From contig JAVTVY010019460.1 of the NCBI GenBank assembly GCA_036873755.1, positions 1 through 64,000 of the forward strand: DNA of 64,000 nucleotides, written 5' to 3'. The translations under genes were made by a program, and so were the position numbers. This DNA is from Hanleya hanleyi (taxonomy: Eukaryota > Mollusca > Polyplacophora > Lepidopleurida > Hanleyidae). This document shows, piece after piece, positions 26,944-40,900 of the stretch. The notes below the pieces were generated by a model. That model was not told the DNA's origin. It worked only from the letters and a program-made list of their open reading frames with translations, and made no database searches. Every line of letters starts with the position of its first letter. Position 1 is the stretch's first letter.

Positions 26944-27464
26944 TAGCTCCGGTGTAGCCTTGTTCCATACTACGTGAGAACAACGCTACGGCTGTAAACC
27001 AGTCACCAGATCGAGTTGTTGGGAAATTGCCGTACGGGCAATATTTGCCGACCCAATTGACCATAACCAATAAAATAATTCGATTCTATGTCCACTTACC
27101 TTTCATAAAAATCCTTGTTTATGAGTGACCGTCCGTTTTTAGCTTGGCAAGAGATCGAAAACGGACGAGGGGGGTTAAACTGTCCACATCTCCGCCATCT
27201 TTACATCGATAAGTTTTACATGGACAGTTTAACCCCCCTCGTCCGGGTTTCGATCTCTTGCCAAGCTAAAAACGGACGGTCACTCATAAACAAGGATTTT
27301 TATGAAAGGTAAGTGGACATAGAATCGAATTATTTTATTGGTTATGGTCAATTGGTTCGGCAAATATTGCCCGTACGGCAATTTCACAACAACTCGATCT
27401 GGTGACTGGTTTACAGCCGTAGCGTTGTTCTCACGTAGTATGGAACAAGGCTACACCGGAGCTA
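26944..27464. mobile_element. 521-bp near-perfect foldback element
   Basis: Two arms of about 240 bp, almost perfectly inverted (tagctccggtgtagccttgttcc... / ...ggaacaaggctacaccggagcta), separated by a loop of about 35 bp near 27,190-27,225. A 9-bp direct repeat, ccctagcac, flanks it (26,935-26,943 and 27,465-27,473), which fits Mutator-like elements. Arm identity this high implies recent insertion or gene conversion. The short ORF at 27,115-27,312 spans the loop and is an artefact. Confidence 0.85.
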
Positions 27465-27563
27465 CCCTAGCACCGACTTGAGCGGTATTGCATATCGAGC
27501 GGTATCTTGCATATCGCTCCAATTTGGATACAAATATTTCAGGGCGGTGATGTAATAACCCTA

Positions 27564-27842
27564 TCAAGCCATCTGATGGAAAATGATGCAACTGTGTGAC
27601 CGCCAGATTGAACAAAAACGACCAAACGAGGGAGTATTTATCGAATGTAAAACTTCCGTCACTATCACATCGTCAAATAGGACTGCACGTGAAAAATTTC
27701 TTTTAAGTATTTCTTCCGTGGTTTTCTGGAATATTGCAGGGGCGGGTGAATCACCGAACGGCAAACGAGAGAACCCGAAGAGTCCATCAAGCGTGTTGAT
27801 CGTGAAATACTGCTGCGATGCTTCATTCAATTTCATTTGCAA
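27564..27842 (-). pseudogene. Ty3/gypsy reverse transcriptase fragment
   Basis: The minus-strand frame contains YFTINTLDGLFGFSRLPFG and APAIFQKTTEEIL, the part of a Ty3/gypsy reverse transcriptase just before the catalytic site, followed by VLFDDVIVT where YxDD is expected (FDDVIV keeps the two Asp). Then the frame loses similarity. No LTRs found nearby. The 27,465-27,563 gap separates it from the foldback, which may have inserted into the same relic. Confidence 0.7.
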
Positions 27843-29475
27843 GTCCTGATATTAGGACACTTGATGTTATAACTCCTGATGTTAGGACTCCTGATGTTAG
27901 GACTAGGACTCCTGGTACGCTACCGATTCAAATGGAAAAAAAACAACAGACAAGGCATTTATGAGTAGTTATCACAGACAAGCTTTAATCGGGAATACAG
28001 TACTCGGTATAATCATGAAATGATTAACAAACGATAAAACATTGATACAGAGAAGTGAGCAATCCTGAACAAGTTTTACTCATATTCAGCTAAAGGGGCA
28101 TCCATAAAGTGCGTACGCTCTTAGTGCGGGGCGGGGAGAGGGGATCTAAGCCATCCGCGTACCTACGCCAGAGAAAAAAATGAACACACAATACCCGGAT
28201 AATACTCAATTTTGATAGCTTGTTTGAAACAGAGGATATCGGTCCATTGTAACTCACTGATGGTCTACTTTAAAGTGGACATCGACACCTTCGAATGAAT
28301 AATCTCTAATCGTTGGTATATTGAACGTATATGTTCACTGTTAAACAAATATGCAAACTTTGTTTTGAATATGACTAAATTCGTTTCCGTGGTATACATG
28401 TATATCTGAGTTTATTAGGAATAACATGGAAATAGATTATAGGAGGTGTAAAACAATTTGCTCATTAGAAAGAAAATAAGTCATTTTTTTTTATTTTGTC
28501 TTTAAATTAAACAGGATGATTACGTGTCAACTGAAATTTGATGAACTATGTTCAGGTTTATCCACCTTTCTACAGAGGGTTCCAAGGGAATTTTAGACTT
28601 GGAAAAATTGGAAAACTGTGTGGATTAATTGTTCATTTGCATATCAAAGGATCCTTGTCGACTGTTTTCTGTTGACATTTTATTTGATAATTGGGCTCCA
28701 TTGGGTCTTCCTGCCTGATTGGTTGTCGAAATCATGTCGGGCTATGGTATAGGGATATTCATATCGGCTTGATCAGTTTGCCGATCCACCTTTTAATTGC
28801 AGTTCACAAAAGCATGGTCATATTACCACACCTCTTAGGTAATATTTTATTTTTCATTCACACAGTTTTATGTATAGTCGAGAAAACTACGGATTTGACA
28901 TAATAGAACATGGAAATTTAATACTGCAAATTAAATGCGCGGACGGGAAACAAAGTCTGGGTTGTCATGAACGTTGGCCAAAAAAGGAGGGGGTCACGTA
29001 GGAAAGGCGTACAGGGGGGAAGGGGGGGGGGGGCTCAAAAATCCCGGATTATGAGAGTATGTACTTTATGGATCCTCCCTAATGAACATGCCGCTAGATG
29101 CGTAGTAAATATTTCAAAATGTTATTTTCGACATGGACTAATTACCCAACACACCCATCAAATAGCCAATTCATTATCTGTTTGTGAAGGGGAAAAGATC
29201 CTCGACTGCGCGAGCACACCCAATATGTGCATTTGCTACCCGCGTAAAGAGACTTACTCTCTATGCGTGACTATGAACTAGTGCAAATGCAAAAATAGGC
29301 CTGCAGAACCACACACCTCAATCATATACCCGCGGAACAATGTTTTCCCTATGTCATCTATTATGGAAAATAAAACTTTTCAAGAATGACTTCAATTTGG
29401 TCCCATATGTCGTCATCAAAGTACATGCCAACTTATGTAGTTCATGAAATGTATCAGTAGTAGCAAAAGCGTATA
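27843..29475. other. Intergenic stretch, no gene recognised
   Basis: AT-rich. It has a short tandem gatgttaggact-type repeat at about 27,845-27,910 and a G-run at 29,020-29,032. ORFs are short and domain-free. Confidence 0.5.
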
Positions 29476-29477
29476 TA

Positions 29478-29650
29478 CACGTCCCTTGACCTTTGTGACG
29501 TCCCTTCCGGTTCCGGTCAGATGCCCGGAAGTGACCTTTGACCCATTCGCACCATTTTTATCCGGTATTGTGCGCATCCGCAGGGATCAAAGGTCAATTC
29601 CTGTCACGTGACCGCAACCGGAAGTGACGTCACAAAGGTCAAGGGACGTG
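29478..29650. mobile_element. 173-bp MITE with TA target duplication and CRE-like ends
   Basis: Terminal inverted repeats of about 40 bp (cacgtcccttgacctttgtgacgtc...ttccggtt / inverse). TA at 29,476-29,477 and 29,651-29,652. The arms contain GTGACGTCAC, a CREB-type site. Sequence words are shared with 6,490-6,670 and 14,770-14,935. Confidence 0.75.
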
Positions 29651-29792
29651 TATCTAATCAAATTCAAGGACATTCATTCTGAATCAGGCCAAGCCCTCTT
29701 TTTTCTTAGAATGTATAGGAGTTAAGTACAAAGTAGGCTGGCTTTGGGGACGAGGAAAAATAGTGGATTTACATGTACTACCCAATATATCT

Positions 29793-30227
29793 TTATAATA
29801 GGTCACATGATCCTTTTGTCTATTGACGTCAAGTGGAGGAGATTAATTACCACAAAATAACCACAAATTAAACACAAAGTACCACAAATTAACCACAATC
29901 AACATTTAATCATTATACACACCGCAGCTAACATGGTTTCCTGTTTAAATTTGTGATCTATCCGCTTTTTAATAATACAAAATTGTCAAAATGTAACCAT
30001 AAGATGACCACCACCAAGTGTGATAAGTTGTGGTACCTTTATAACTTGCTGTATGAAATATTATGACCAAAATATAAGAAATAAGATTATTCCCTTCTTT
30101 CAGCAAAATGCGGCTAAATCTATTATTTTGTGTTTAGCGTGTGGTGCTGTGTGGCACTCTGTAGTAATTAGTCGCATACTCCCCCAAGTGACGTCACTAG
30201 AGAAATGGATCATGTGACCTATTATGA
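29793..30227. mobile_element. Foldback element, about 435 bp
   Basis: ttataataggtcacatgatcc at the left pairs with ggatcatgtgacctattat at the right. Next inward, gacgtcaagtgg pairs with ccaagtgacgtcac. AT-rich core with repeated accacaaatta. No ORF of note. Confidence 0.6.
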
Positions 30228-32040
30228 AGGTCGATACTACAACCAATGCAACCGTACAATTGAGTCAAAAAATATCAATGGTTAATTCGTGTAGTGTAAC
30301 ATTATTCCAACCTCATTTATACAAAAACAACACCGGGAAGGTTTTGCAATGCTTAATTACTTCACATACCAACAGCACTGATTGGATATAAAGACATTTA
30401 AATATATTTAATACCATAACATTATATTAATTTTAAGAATATAGAACAATATATGGAATTATTTTAATACGCGCAATGGCGTAAAATGACGAGATCAGAA
30501 CACAAAAGCCTTAAAAACATGAGGCATTGGGCTTCATTTAGGCCGATCATGACAAGCTAATTTTGTTCTCACAATCAATATTTTGTTAAATACGACTTGC
30601 AATAACCAGTCGTGATTCGAATACTTATCCATGAATAGGATATGTTATTATTAGTAAAAGCCTTCGAGTCATTGCAAACCATCTTACATTCGCTCCAAGT
30701 CGAAATATTGTGTTGGAAAATGGAAATCTTCGAGGTGCAGACTAGAATAATGAAATTTATAATTGAAGTAAACCAAATGACGGACCGAGACGCAGTGAAA
30801 ATACCTGACGCATCTTGGGTATCAGGGAATTTCCCCCATGTCGGGCTTCACGATACTTTCTGCATCAACTCCCATCAGAAAATGGAAATAATGTACTTGA
30901 AGCAAGACTTAAATTATCTCAACACCCACTTTTTTTTACCAAATAAAAACAGTTCACAAATTAATATCTGCAGGCTTCTCGGTATGATTGATCCCATTAA
31001 TAATGTTTCTCTGGATAATTGGAAATCTGATTTGCCATAACAGTGCCAATTATATTCTTTATACTCCCTACCTGGATCTTAACCCTACATGGCCTGGCTT
31101 TTTGGGACCTGTCCAGGCCCCGGGGGGGGGGGAGGGGGGATGAATTTCGACCTCTTCCCTCTACATATTTTTAGCTAGGGGGCTGAAACCAAATCATATC
31201 CAAGATGTACGCCTTGACGTCACAGTCATGTCACTTTCAAAAAGGACATTTTTGATAAATTTTTCGAAAAGGAAGAAAATGACAACATCACCTTTCCAGT
31301 ACGATACTTCACAAGGTCGCCTTTTTTAATTTACCTATGATCCTCTGATCGGGGGTTATGGAAGTAGACTCAAAAATGACCAGATATTATAAACTACACA
31401 GTCATGGAGTGTCAGCTCTCATTTTTTGTTGTTCCGGAGATAGGGTACGTTTGGTAGGGGGACCATAATGCTCCCCCCCCCCTCCCCCCCCGGCTTCATA
31501 GTGTTAAAGGAGTATATTCGTGCAAAATCCTCTTGTTTCGAGGCGAACCTCCCCCTTTTCTCTCTTCAATTTACACCGATATATATTTGTCTCAGTAGGT
31601 GATTCTTGTCTAAACATGGTTTTTGGTTCTGGACTGGCTTCATATAAAATTTTCACCTCAAACAGACGATTTCCGCAAATATTAAAAAGCAATCAATACA
31701 TATGTAAATAACCAATATTATATAACGAAAATGACGTTAACTATTTTTGAATGCTTGATTACAAAACAATCCAGTCCAACCGTATAGTCCAGCACTCTGA
31801 TCGAGTCATCAATCTATCCAATAAATAACGAACGTCAATTAGGATGTCAGCAAAACACCGTCATGGAACGAATGACATCCAGTATCCTTCATTATTTATT
31901 TACACAGTACTGACTTCAATGCTGTAAAATTACAGAATTACAGATGTATATTCGGCCTGGTATCCAGCTACCAGATCTCTCCCAGTTACCATGGTAACCA
32001 TATGTTTTTCAAAAATTGATTGAACAGTATTATCTCTGTT
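30228..32040. other. Intergenic stretch, no gene recognised
   Basis: Contains G10AG6 at about 31,121 and C10TC8 at about 31,471 (possible G-quadruplexes on opposite strands). The 132-codon ORF at 30,642-31,040 has no recognisable domain and low-complexity composition. Confidence 0.5.
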
Positions 32041-32275
32041 TTACTCTAAATACATTGTATGCATATTTGATTTGCATTCACATGAACAGTTTTGCATACA
32101 GTGTAAATTTGCAGATGTGTAAATATACTTTTGCACGAGATGCAAATTTACTCTCCATGCAAATATACAGGTGTGGACACAGTAGACAAATATACACATG
32201 CTGAGTTTGCACATGTGTATTTCATTTTGCACAGTGTGCACATTTACATGGGTGTGTGTATATATGTACATGTAT
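32041..32275. repeat. Region of repeated ttgca/tgcaaat words
   Basis: gcatatttg, gcaaattta, gcacatgtgtat and tgcaaatatac recur many times in both orientations, with weak periodicity. Probably a decayed MITE or minisatellite. Confidence 0.45.
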
Positions 32276-34501
32276 TTAGAGGATAGAACAAGGACTGGCT
32301 CGCTCGGTGTCAGTATAGTGTGACTGAGTGGGATGTCATGTCTGCCTGCAGCATGATATTTCAGTGGAACAGCAATATAAAATGGCAGCATTAGATGATC
32401 TGCTCTGTTACAAGTAGGTACCCTCGCCCTCCCCCCCCCAAACTACCCCTTCCCCGTCGTGAGTTAGCTGACAAAATGTTGAAAGCGACGTTAAACCCTA
32501 TTCACTCACTCACTCACTCTGTATTCGAGGCACACTGGCTTGGTTAGCAGTGGGTGTCTTCGTCGAAGTTGTTAATATTTTTCCATTTTTGTTTTCATCA
32601 AGAATATAATTATTTCATAAATTTTCATACACCACAATGACAGTGGATATCAAAAAATGCTTTCTAATATATGACCTCCACCGATCTACATACCCATTCT
32701 CTACTATATATCTATTATTGATCGACGAAAACACCCACTGCTAACCAAGCCACTGTGGGCTTTAATGACTGGGATCTTGTAATGCCTAGATGAGTCATTC
32801 CTATATTTTACTTCAAACCTTCTACATTCCTATATTTTGACTTTTTCCATGAAAACTTTTACTATGGCTATGAAATGCCCCAAATTGGCATGAGAAATAC
32901 ATCAATATAAAAACATTTAAATCTCTCTTTGCTGAATCGAGCAGCAGAACAGGTCTCCTCAATCACCACCACAATGACCGCATTCAGTGGAAATAATTTC
33001 ATAAAACACCAGAAAACTATCTATGTTTGGAACCTACAATGTAGTAGTGACCTAGCTGTCTTTCACTCCTTTATTTGGTGTATTTTAATCAGACAATTCC
33101 TTTATTCCTCCTATATTTTGGCAAATTTCCTCCTATATTTTCACTGTAGCCACTCGAAGGCCTGTTTTATGTGATGATAATGTCATGAAGTAAACCTGAA
33201 TCCCTGCATCATTACATTTGATCAAATCATGGAGTTTGTTATGCTTAATAAACTCTATGATCAAATGTATGAACTGGATGATACATGTACAGCTCATAAG
33301 TTTAATAGAAGTTAATAATCGTTGATCACACATAACAAAATATCTGATCATCCAAAATCCTAATGACCCCAACAAGTGCCTACTACCGAATTCAAATCCA
33401 AGTAATAACAAAACAAATGACGGGTACATCAAAATATGCATAATAATTGATACGCCTCAGCAGAATCTGTAGCACAAAGATACCAATAATAACGATGCTA
33501 ACATCACATAAACACACAAAATATATTGTGATGATAAAACTATTCAAATGGTTATTGGGCTCCAGTATGCATACTGGGAGTACACATACTGACTCAGAAT
33601 AGTAGTGAGGTGGACACTTTACCAATGAGATGCAAATTTATGCAAAGTATGTATGACGTCACAAAAATTCCGATACCAACTGAATTGAGTTAGATTGTAT
33701 GTAATTGTGAATTGATAGCGTTCAAGATTGTAGCAAAACTATACTATAGCACCTCCTCTACGAAACGTATACATATATAAATCTCCACAAGTGAAGATAT
33801 ACAGCAGAGCTGCCTTTGTATGTGGTAAAACTATATAAATAAATAATTATACAATGATAGCATGATGGAGTTTCCGATACTGTATTATACTTGAAACGTT
33901 TTCACATCTTTGGATGTTCTTCTACAAGTAAATATTACATTCAAACGAGCATATAAAGTCGCGGTTACCAGGCCAAACATGGTCTGGTAACATAGCACGT
34001 GACCACAACATATATAGGGCCTATATATGTTATAAAACAAGTGTATGTAACATGATATCTAGCAAACACTGTAGAATGAGTAAACGTGTGTGTGTGTGTG
34101 TTTTGTAATATGCAATGTTTTTAGTAGGTCGATCACAAGCGTTTTGGGGGAAAAAACCCAATCGAGCTTTAATTTAACAAAGTATCTGACCGTCTGGTCA
34201 AATCAATGCCAAATATAAAATCCAATAATAAATAAAACTAAACTGGACGGAGCATACACATTCGATTGGAATGTAGGGAGATAGTACTAATTGTTTAACT
34301 TTTTCTTACGCGTTTCGCTGAAAACAAAACAATTCTTCCAGCATGGATGCGTTGTTCTGGAATGTGAGATGTGGCATTGGTGGTATGTAAGAGCGCATTG
34401 TAATCGACTAGTTCGTCTGACGGCAGTTTCTTTGCAAATAACAGTTCTGTTTAGTTGTAAACAAAAATATGTAAATGAAAGAACTGAAATAAAACAAAAT
34501 C
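32276..34501. other. Intergenic stretch downstream of the ABC transporter gene
   Basis: Contains a shortened gastropod-type repeat (gttgaaagcgacgttaaaccctattcactcactcac, about 32,478-32,518) and a (tg)n run at 34,086-34,101. No canonical polyadenylation signal for the minus-strand gene is obvious; ATTAAA (minus) at about 34,170 is the best candidate. No gene recognised. Confidence 0.5.
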
Positions 34502-34934
34502 TTATTTGCAGCAACACAGACAGCTGCACATGCCTTTCTTCTTAGGTTTCGGGGCTTTCTGCTTTTGGGCAAAATTGAGAAAAACTTGTTCCAGTGTGGT
34601 TTGACCCACTGAATAATCTTCAATGGAGAACCGCGTTTTGGCTCCCTCCATTGTGCCGAACACGTGCGCCAGTGAGAGTCCGCCGTCAGTCAGCTGATAA
34701 CTGAGGTATCCTTGGCGGTCATCCAACAAGACATTCTCGGGAAATGTCGACTGGATGAACTCTTTCAATGGGCCAAGCGTCGACTCTTCTTCGTTATGTG
34801 TCGACTTGACACGACATATAAGCCTATAACCCATTCCAAATTTGCTCTTCAGGTGCTGAGGGCCGCCCAAGCATTTGAATTCACCGTTCACCATGATGGC
34901 CAGCCGTGTGCATAGCGCGTCGCATTCTTCCATA
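34502..34934 (-). CDS. ABCA exon p (C terminus)
   Basis: Completes LTSHS and continues [24 protein letters not shown] ... [18 protein letters not shown], then a Lys/Pro stretch (APKPKKKG) and a cysteine-rich end MCSCLCCCK before TAA (34,502-34,504). Six Cys... within the last eight residues, five by count of the C positions after Met, is unusual and suggests palmitoylation or metal binding. Acceptor ttacag. Confidence 0.92.
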
Positions 34935-37900
34935 CTGTAAGTATATACATATGATAGAATGATCAGTAAAGAGGTAACTTCAATAACTCAAATTCCATTC
35001 GTTCTAAGCTAGACTATTATCAGCATCTTCACATATATACTTTCAAGTCGAATGAAGTAATGGATGAAGCAAATGTCATCAAATATAACAACCGTGATGA
35101 TTTGCAAACTGATCTTACCTCAGTTAATGGGGGATTTTCACAATAGTATGTAACCAATCAACATCCCCAGTTTTCACTTCCTTTTTTTTATTTCACACCT
35201 TTCAGATAATCAATATCCAATCATTCCAATCCAATCCAATCCAATCAATATCCAGAACTAGTATTTCTGGTTCATTCACTGCCCTATTGTGCAAGTCTCC
35301 CATTAAACGCAACATATAATGCTGGTGCATGGGTAAAGCTTCCGACGTGCTGACAACAAGTAATATGATCCAGGCCAATATTAGGAATGGATTTTATTGT
35401 AGCTGTTCATGTGGACATCTTGAATGTAGGAAGTAGAGGACGTTCATTTCTAGACGTTGAATTATTTTTTCAATTTCTATATTTATCCATCAAGTTAAGA
35501 TAATGAAATATTTACCTGTGCGACGTGAGAATCAAGGTACGACCACTAGCCCGAATGTCCGCCAGTACGTTCCACAACTGACGACGGGCTCCTGGGTCCA
35601 TCCCAGTGGTTGGTTCGTCCAGGAAGATGATGGGCGGATCGCCGATCAAGGCAATGGCAGTACTCAACTTCCGCTTATTGCCTCCACTGAAAACAATGAC
35701 GAAATGTCTCAGTATAAGGTTGGAAGAACATATCAGAAACTGCATGCTAGCCCTTATTTAGTATTCCCTTTCGGTCATATAGACGCGCGAGAGTGACCTA
35801 CGGAAACGAGCATGTCCATTTACAAACTACTTCCGTTGTTTACTTCCGGTAGACTTCGTAAGATTGCGTAGCCCAATTTAAGTAGTCTGAATCTCTCACA
35901 ATTTGTGCTTCGGAGGATCATGAATGTAAAATAAAAGATAACGTATCTGATACCATGGATATATCTCGATTCTTATCGACGGTGCAGCGGGGCAAATGGA
36001 AACCCCTATGCATCCGGTATCAACCGCGTGTGTCTTCGGAGAAGTGTCTTTAATCTTATTAAGATTCATTGGAGTTCCGCTGGCCGCGGTGCATTCTGGG
36101 ATTGAAAAGATAAACAAACCGATCACGTGGTTCCCCAAGCCTGCAGAAGCATGGAAGCATAGGCTGACAGTGGAAGATTTTAGGAGTTGTAAAGGCCCTC
36201 CAACTGCGCGATTTTTTGCCTCAAATGGGTTTGATGTAATCGTCAAAAATAAAATATAAACTTGTTATCCCTGTTTAGTCGCACATAAGGAAAAAAACAC
36301 AGTTATTCTGACTGGCAAGGCTGTAAACTTGCGCCACATTTCTTGTTCGCTGTGCGTGGTCCCGCGTCGAGGCTCACAACGGGTGGGACCCGCAAAACGC
36401 ATAGTCAACATACTTGATTGAATTCACTCACGTATTCAAGCGGACCCTCTCATTAATTTAAGCCTAGCAGGTGACCAGAGTTATTGTTCTCTTTTTTAAA
36501 GCTCTTTTCCCCCACACCTGACTTCACTACGCAAACGGAACGAGTTCTGACAGGCAAATCACAGAGCATGTTGAACCTCTTTGAATGTTTGCGACCGTTT
36601 GGCATTTTCTGCGGGTGAATTTTATATGCTAGCGTGTTGTTTTGGGCTTCTCTTTTTTCGCGAATACCTGTATTTATTTTCTCTGTCACCAAAAAACCCA
36701 CTTTGCCGAAAAAAAATCAGAAACGGCAGAAAACAGTGCCAGCCAGCTATGTTATCATATACAAACGTTTGACCACGTGGCTTTGTTTTTCTTTCCTAAG
36801 ACCCGGATGTGACATGCGCACTTGAAACCACGACATCCCTTTATGGACTGTGAGAAAGCCTATCATCTTCGTGTGTCTCCGGAGGTATGTTCCCATCCTC
36901 TCCCAGGGTGCTTTGCGCTACGCTGCATTTACCCCTGTAGGGGTCTCGCCATTTTTTACAGGATTCTTGTAAAACCAAGAACTGTTCTATCTGACTGTTT
37001 TACTGATCACAAAATGTATATTTATCTCGAAATACACTAAACAGTTATTCAGTGTATGCCAAAACACCAGTTTCACACAGTTTGAAGGCAGCTTTTTGAC
37101 AGATTACCGTAGAACTATATGTTGCGGAAATATATATCGGTGAGAAGCGACTGATATCAATTCGCCCAGTTAGACGGTCGTCATGTTCGTTTACTGTGGC
37201 AACAGATGACCTTGGGTCAACTCCGGTAAAGTCCGTGAGACCCTTACAGCGCTACATGGAGAGGCGCGAAGCAGAACGTAATGGATGCCTGGTAGAGCTT
37301 GGTATGTTCCGTGAAGAAGACGACACTGGACTTTGTAAAAGATTCGTTGTTGTCACGAAAGAACAAATAAAGCGCTAAACATCTAGAGTAAAATGCGCTG
37401 AATTTTGTTGTCCAGTTTCATTTAATCGAATACTGACTGTAACTATTTGTATTTTAGGAAACATATTTTAAGAATCACCTGTATTTCATAGTTTGTTTGT
37501 CGGCATGACTTTCTAACATCAATGCTTTCAATAGGTTGTCGATGACACCCTCTATGCTATTGGCCTGTATCCCTCTTAGTCTGGCGTACATGCGCAATGT
37601 CTCTCTTCCGGTCATCTGGTCGATCAGAGCATCGAACTGGGGGCAATAACCTAAATTGCGCTGAACCTAAAAAATATGCATTTTTTTACTGATAACCAGG
37701 AATAATGAATATGAATAATGTTAACAATAATCTGCGCAGAAGTAGGAAATTATCTTCAAAATTGCAAAACAAAAATTTCCCGATATGTAATCGTGTTTCG
37801 ACTAGCACTTCGTCTCATCTTCAACGTAATAAAGGCAACGCAGGGTACACTGTCATATATATTCGGATATCATTCCTCAATGTTTATGCCTTACATCCGC

Positions 37901-40900
37901 AACTCATTTTCAATGATGTTATCCTGAAGTTCTTGACAATTTCAGAGAGCTCATCACTGAATTCAGGGAATATTTTCTGAATTTCAGGATATAATTCAGG
38001 AAAGAATGAAATACCTCCTTAATACTGCTTTTTACGTCATATCCGTTCAAGTAAGCGTTCCCTTCGGATACGAGCACATCACCGGTCATCATCTTGAATG
38101 TGGTGGTTTTCCCTGCGCCGTTGACTCCCAGTAACCCGAAAGTTTCCCCCTTGGGTACCCCCAGACAAAGATGGTCGGTGGCGAGAAAGTCCCCGTAATA
38201 CTTCGTTAGGTTTTGTAGAATCAAAATGTCGTTATCCATTAGCATGGTGATACTAGAGTTGTTGATGCGTTTCCTCTCCGCGGCTACATCACTGTCTTCG
38301 GGTTGCTGAGGCGAGAGTTCCTCGTCCATTGGGATTTGCGGCGGCGGACGAACGGTGTACCATAAAGACTGGATCTTCCTGGACTCTATCAGTATGACAA
38401 GTAAGATAAACACCAGGCCCTGGACGAATAAGAATACAAGATATCGTCCGATGCCCGGCTCTTCCCATGCCATGTAATCTGTCTGGTATGCTATGCAGTT
38501 ATCTTTAGCTCCACAGGTAGCTGCGAGAAGAAAGAAAATGAACGAATCAGTTGTAATTTTATTTGGAGTGAAAGAATATGTGAATGTGATCACTTCTTTG
38601 GAAAAGAAGTAAACATTTCACGGGCATCAATATGTAAGCGTCAGATCCAACATTGAATATTACCTGCGTCTGGTTCGTCATTCATAATTCAGCCGTCGTT
38701 CATTAAAGAATATCCGTGTCCATAATCCAAAGACCTATTCCATATTTCATATAACGGCATTAGCACCAAATTCAAAAAGACAATCATAGTATACATAAAC
38801 ATAGGCTAGTTTCTTGCAAGAGGGAAGCGGTCAACAGTTTTCAATGATGCCGACAAGACATCATGATGTCCACACAGTGATTTTCGCGTCAATAATAGAA
38901 AGACCTTTTTCCAAGACTGTTTCGTAAGGCCGCACCAACTCCAAATATCCAAAAATGAAAACTGAAAACAACACAAGATGGTTTCCTGCAAGAGATAAGC
39001 GGTCAGCATTTTTCAATGAAGACGTCTTGATCACTGACCAGTATTCTTTATTCAAATGAATTTCCAAGTCGTCTTCTAGATTATGATGTAAATGTTTGCA
39101 TCTGTGCCGCTTTGGTATCAGCTGTTCATGTAAACACTATGGAGATGAAAATCACACGACAAGGAACTTTATTTGTACATTCGAACAAGTCAATGAACCT
39201 TCAACAATAATAATGCAGGTAACATAATGCCCACATCAATATCAACAAAGTAGTAAATGTATAAATGTAACTTTTCTCGCTGCGATCATTTTTCGGCCTG
39301 GTGAATCCCTATACTGATCGAGGTCAGACTCAAGTAAAGTGTTTTTTTAGATATCAGTATATTAAACGCAACATTAAAAAGGTGGTGAAAAATGATGCCA
39401 ATGTACTGACAAGAAGTCATATCAACCCATAGACAAATATACTATCCAAATTATGATGGATATTACAGGTTATTATTACAGGTTAGTTTCTCTGGGTATT
39501 CTTGCATTTACCAGGTTACCCTATGTTGAGGCGTTTACTCCATCAGACGTTCACGATGCTGATCCAATAACATCAGATGAGTTGTTTGAGCTGATCTGTC
39601 ATCACAGTTCCCGAGCTTATCTAATTCCGCTCGAGTCGGTGCTAGGGTCCGTGTAAATACTTCATAGTCTCCACATGAACAGCTGCAATAAAAGCGCGAC
39701 TGAGATACTAAGGTCTGAATACTATTCTCGGGGCTGAATGTTTGGTGTTGAGGGATGCTTTCCTGTAAAGTTTAGTCGCCAGACGTCGTCAATTTTTACC
39801 ATCTCTTGCATATTGTTCCAACTGACTGCATATTTTCAAAAACAAAAGAACCAAAAGTGATCCTGTCATGATTTGTATCCCAGTCACGCTTTTAATGTAG
39901 CTGTTCGTGTGGACATATTGAATGACATGACCACACGGACCCGGCTGACGATACAAATATCTCAGAAAGATGATGTAATAGGCTTATAAAGTCATAAAAA
40001 ACGGCCCAAACAGAAGCCCATATATTCTGGACCGCCGTAGTTGCAACGCCGATACGTAAGACATGGACTATATATATACCTTTGTCACATCGGCCTTGAA
40101 AGCCAGCTTTGGCACACAGTTCCAAGTAGTCATAATTGTTGTACATATCCAGAACGCCTTGGCCAAGACAGAAGTTAGGTAAGAGAACGGTGAAAATCCA
40201 CTGCAGAGCTTTGCCCACGTCAGCAGTTCCCAGGCTTTCTATCTTTAGAATGAAGACTGCCAGTAACGTCACCAAGCCTGTAAGAGAAGAGCGATGTCAG
40301 GTAAAGAAGGTTTATCATATAATATGCGGTCTGTTCGATCCACACGAATAGCCCGTTTTCATCTGCTCATGCATTCCAAACCACAAAGAATACATTTAAT
40401 CTTATCATTTCCTGTAATAGATCACAACAATTTGGACCCCATTAAGTTATTCGTACATATTCTTTCATTGAAGAAGACCAGTCGTGGAACTCTCAAGGAG
40501 ATTTACATTTTGTTTAAGAAGAAACAAACCATTGGTCTCACCTGTTCCAATATTTAGCATTGTCAAAGCCGCCATACCTCCAGCGGGGGTCTTGAAATTA
40601 AAATGGAGCAAATACATGAAGGGAAGTATTGCCCACCCATAAAGCAAGAACAGGAGAAACACAATGCCCAAACGGTTGTCGTACACGTACGCCTCCGTCT
40701 GAAAGGCAGCGAAGACAATCAGTAACAAAGCTACTGGAATGAGATAATTAATGAAATCCCAAGCAAAATTGGCCGCCCAGAAGGTGATCACGTGGACACC
40801 ACTCACACTCTGCACGTGCTTGGCACGTGTTTCCTTCTCTTTAATAAGGAATATGACGAAGCTAGTTGCCAGGAACGCCATTCCGAACAAAATATTGAAT

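Noticed and set aside
27115..27312. Small ORF in the foldback
   Set aside because: It reads through one arm, the loop and the other arm; not a gene.
30642..31040. 132-codon plus-strand ORF
   Set aside because: No domain, no context, hydrophobic/AT-biased composition; likely chance.
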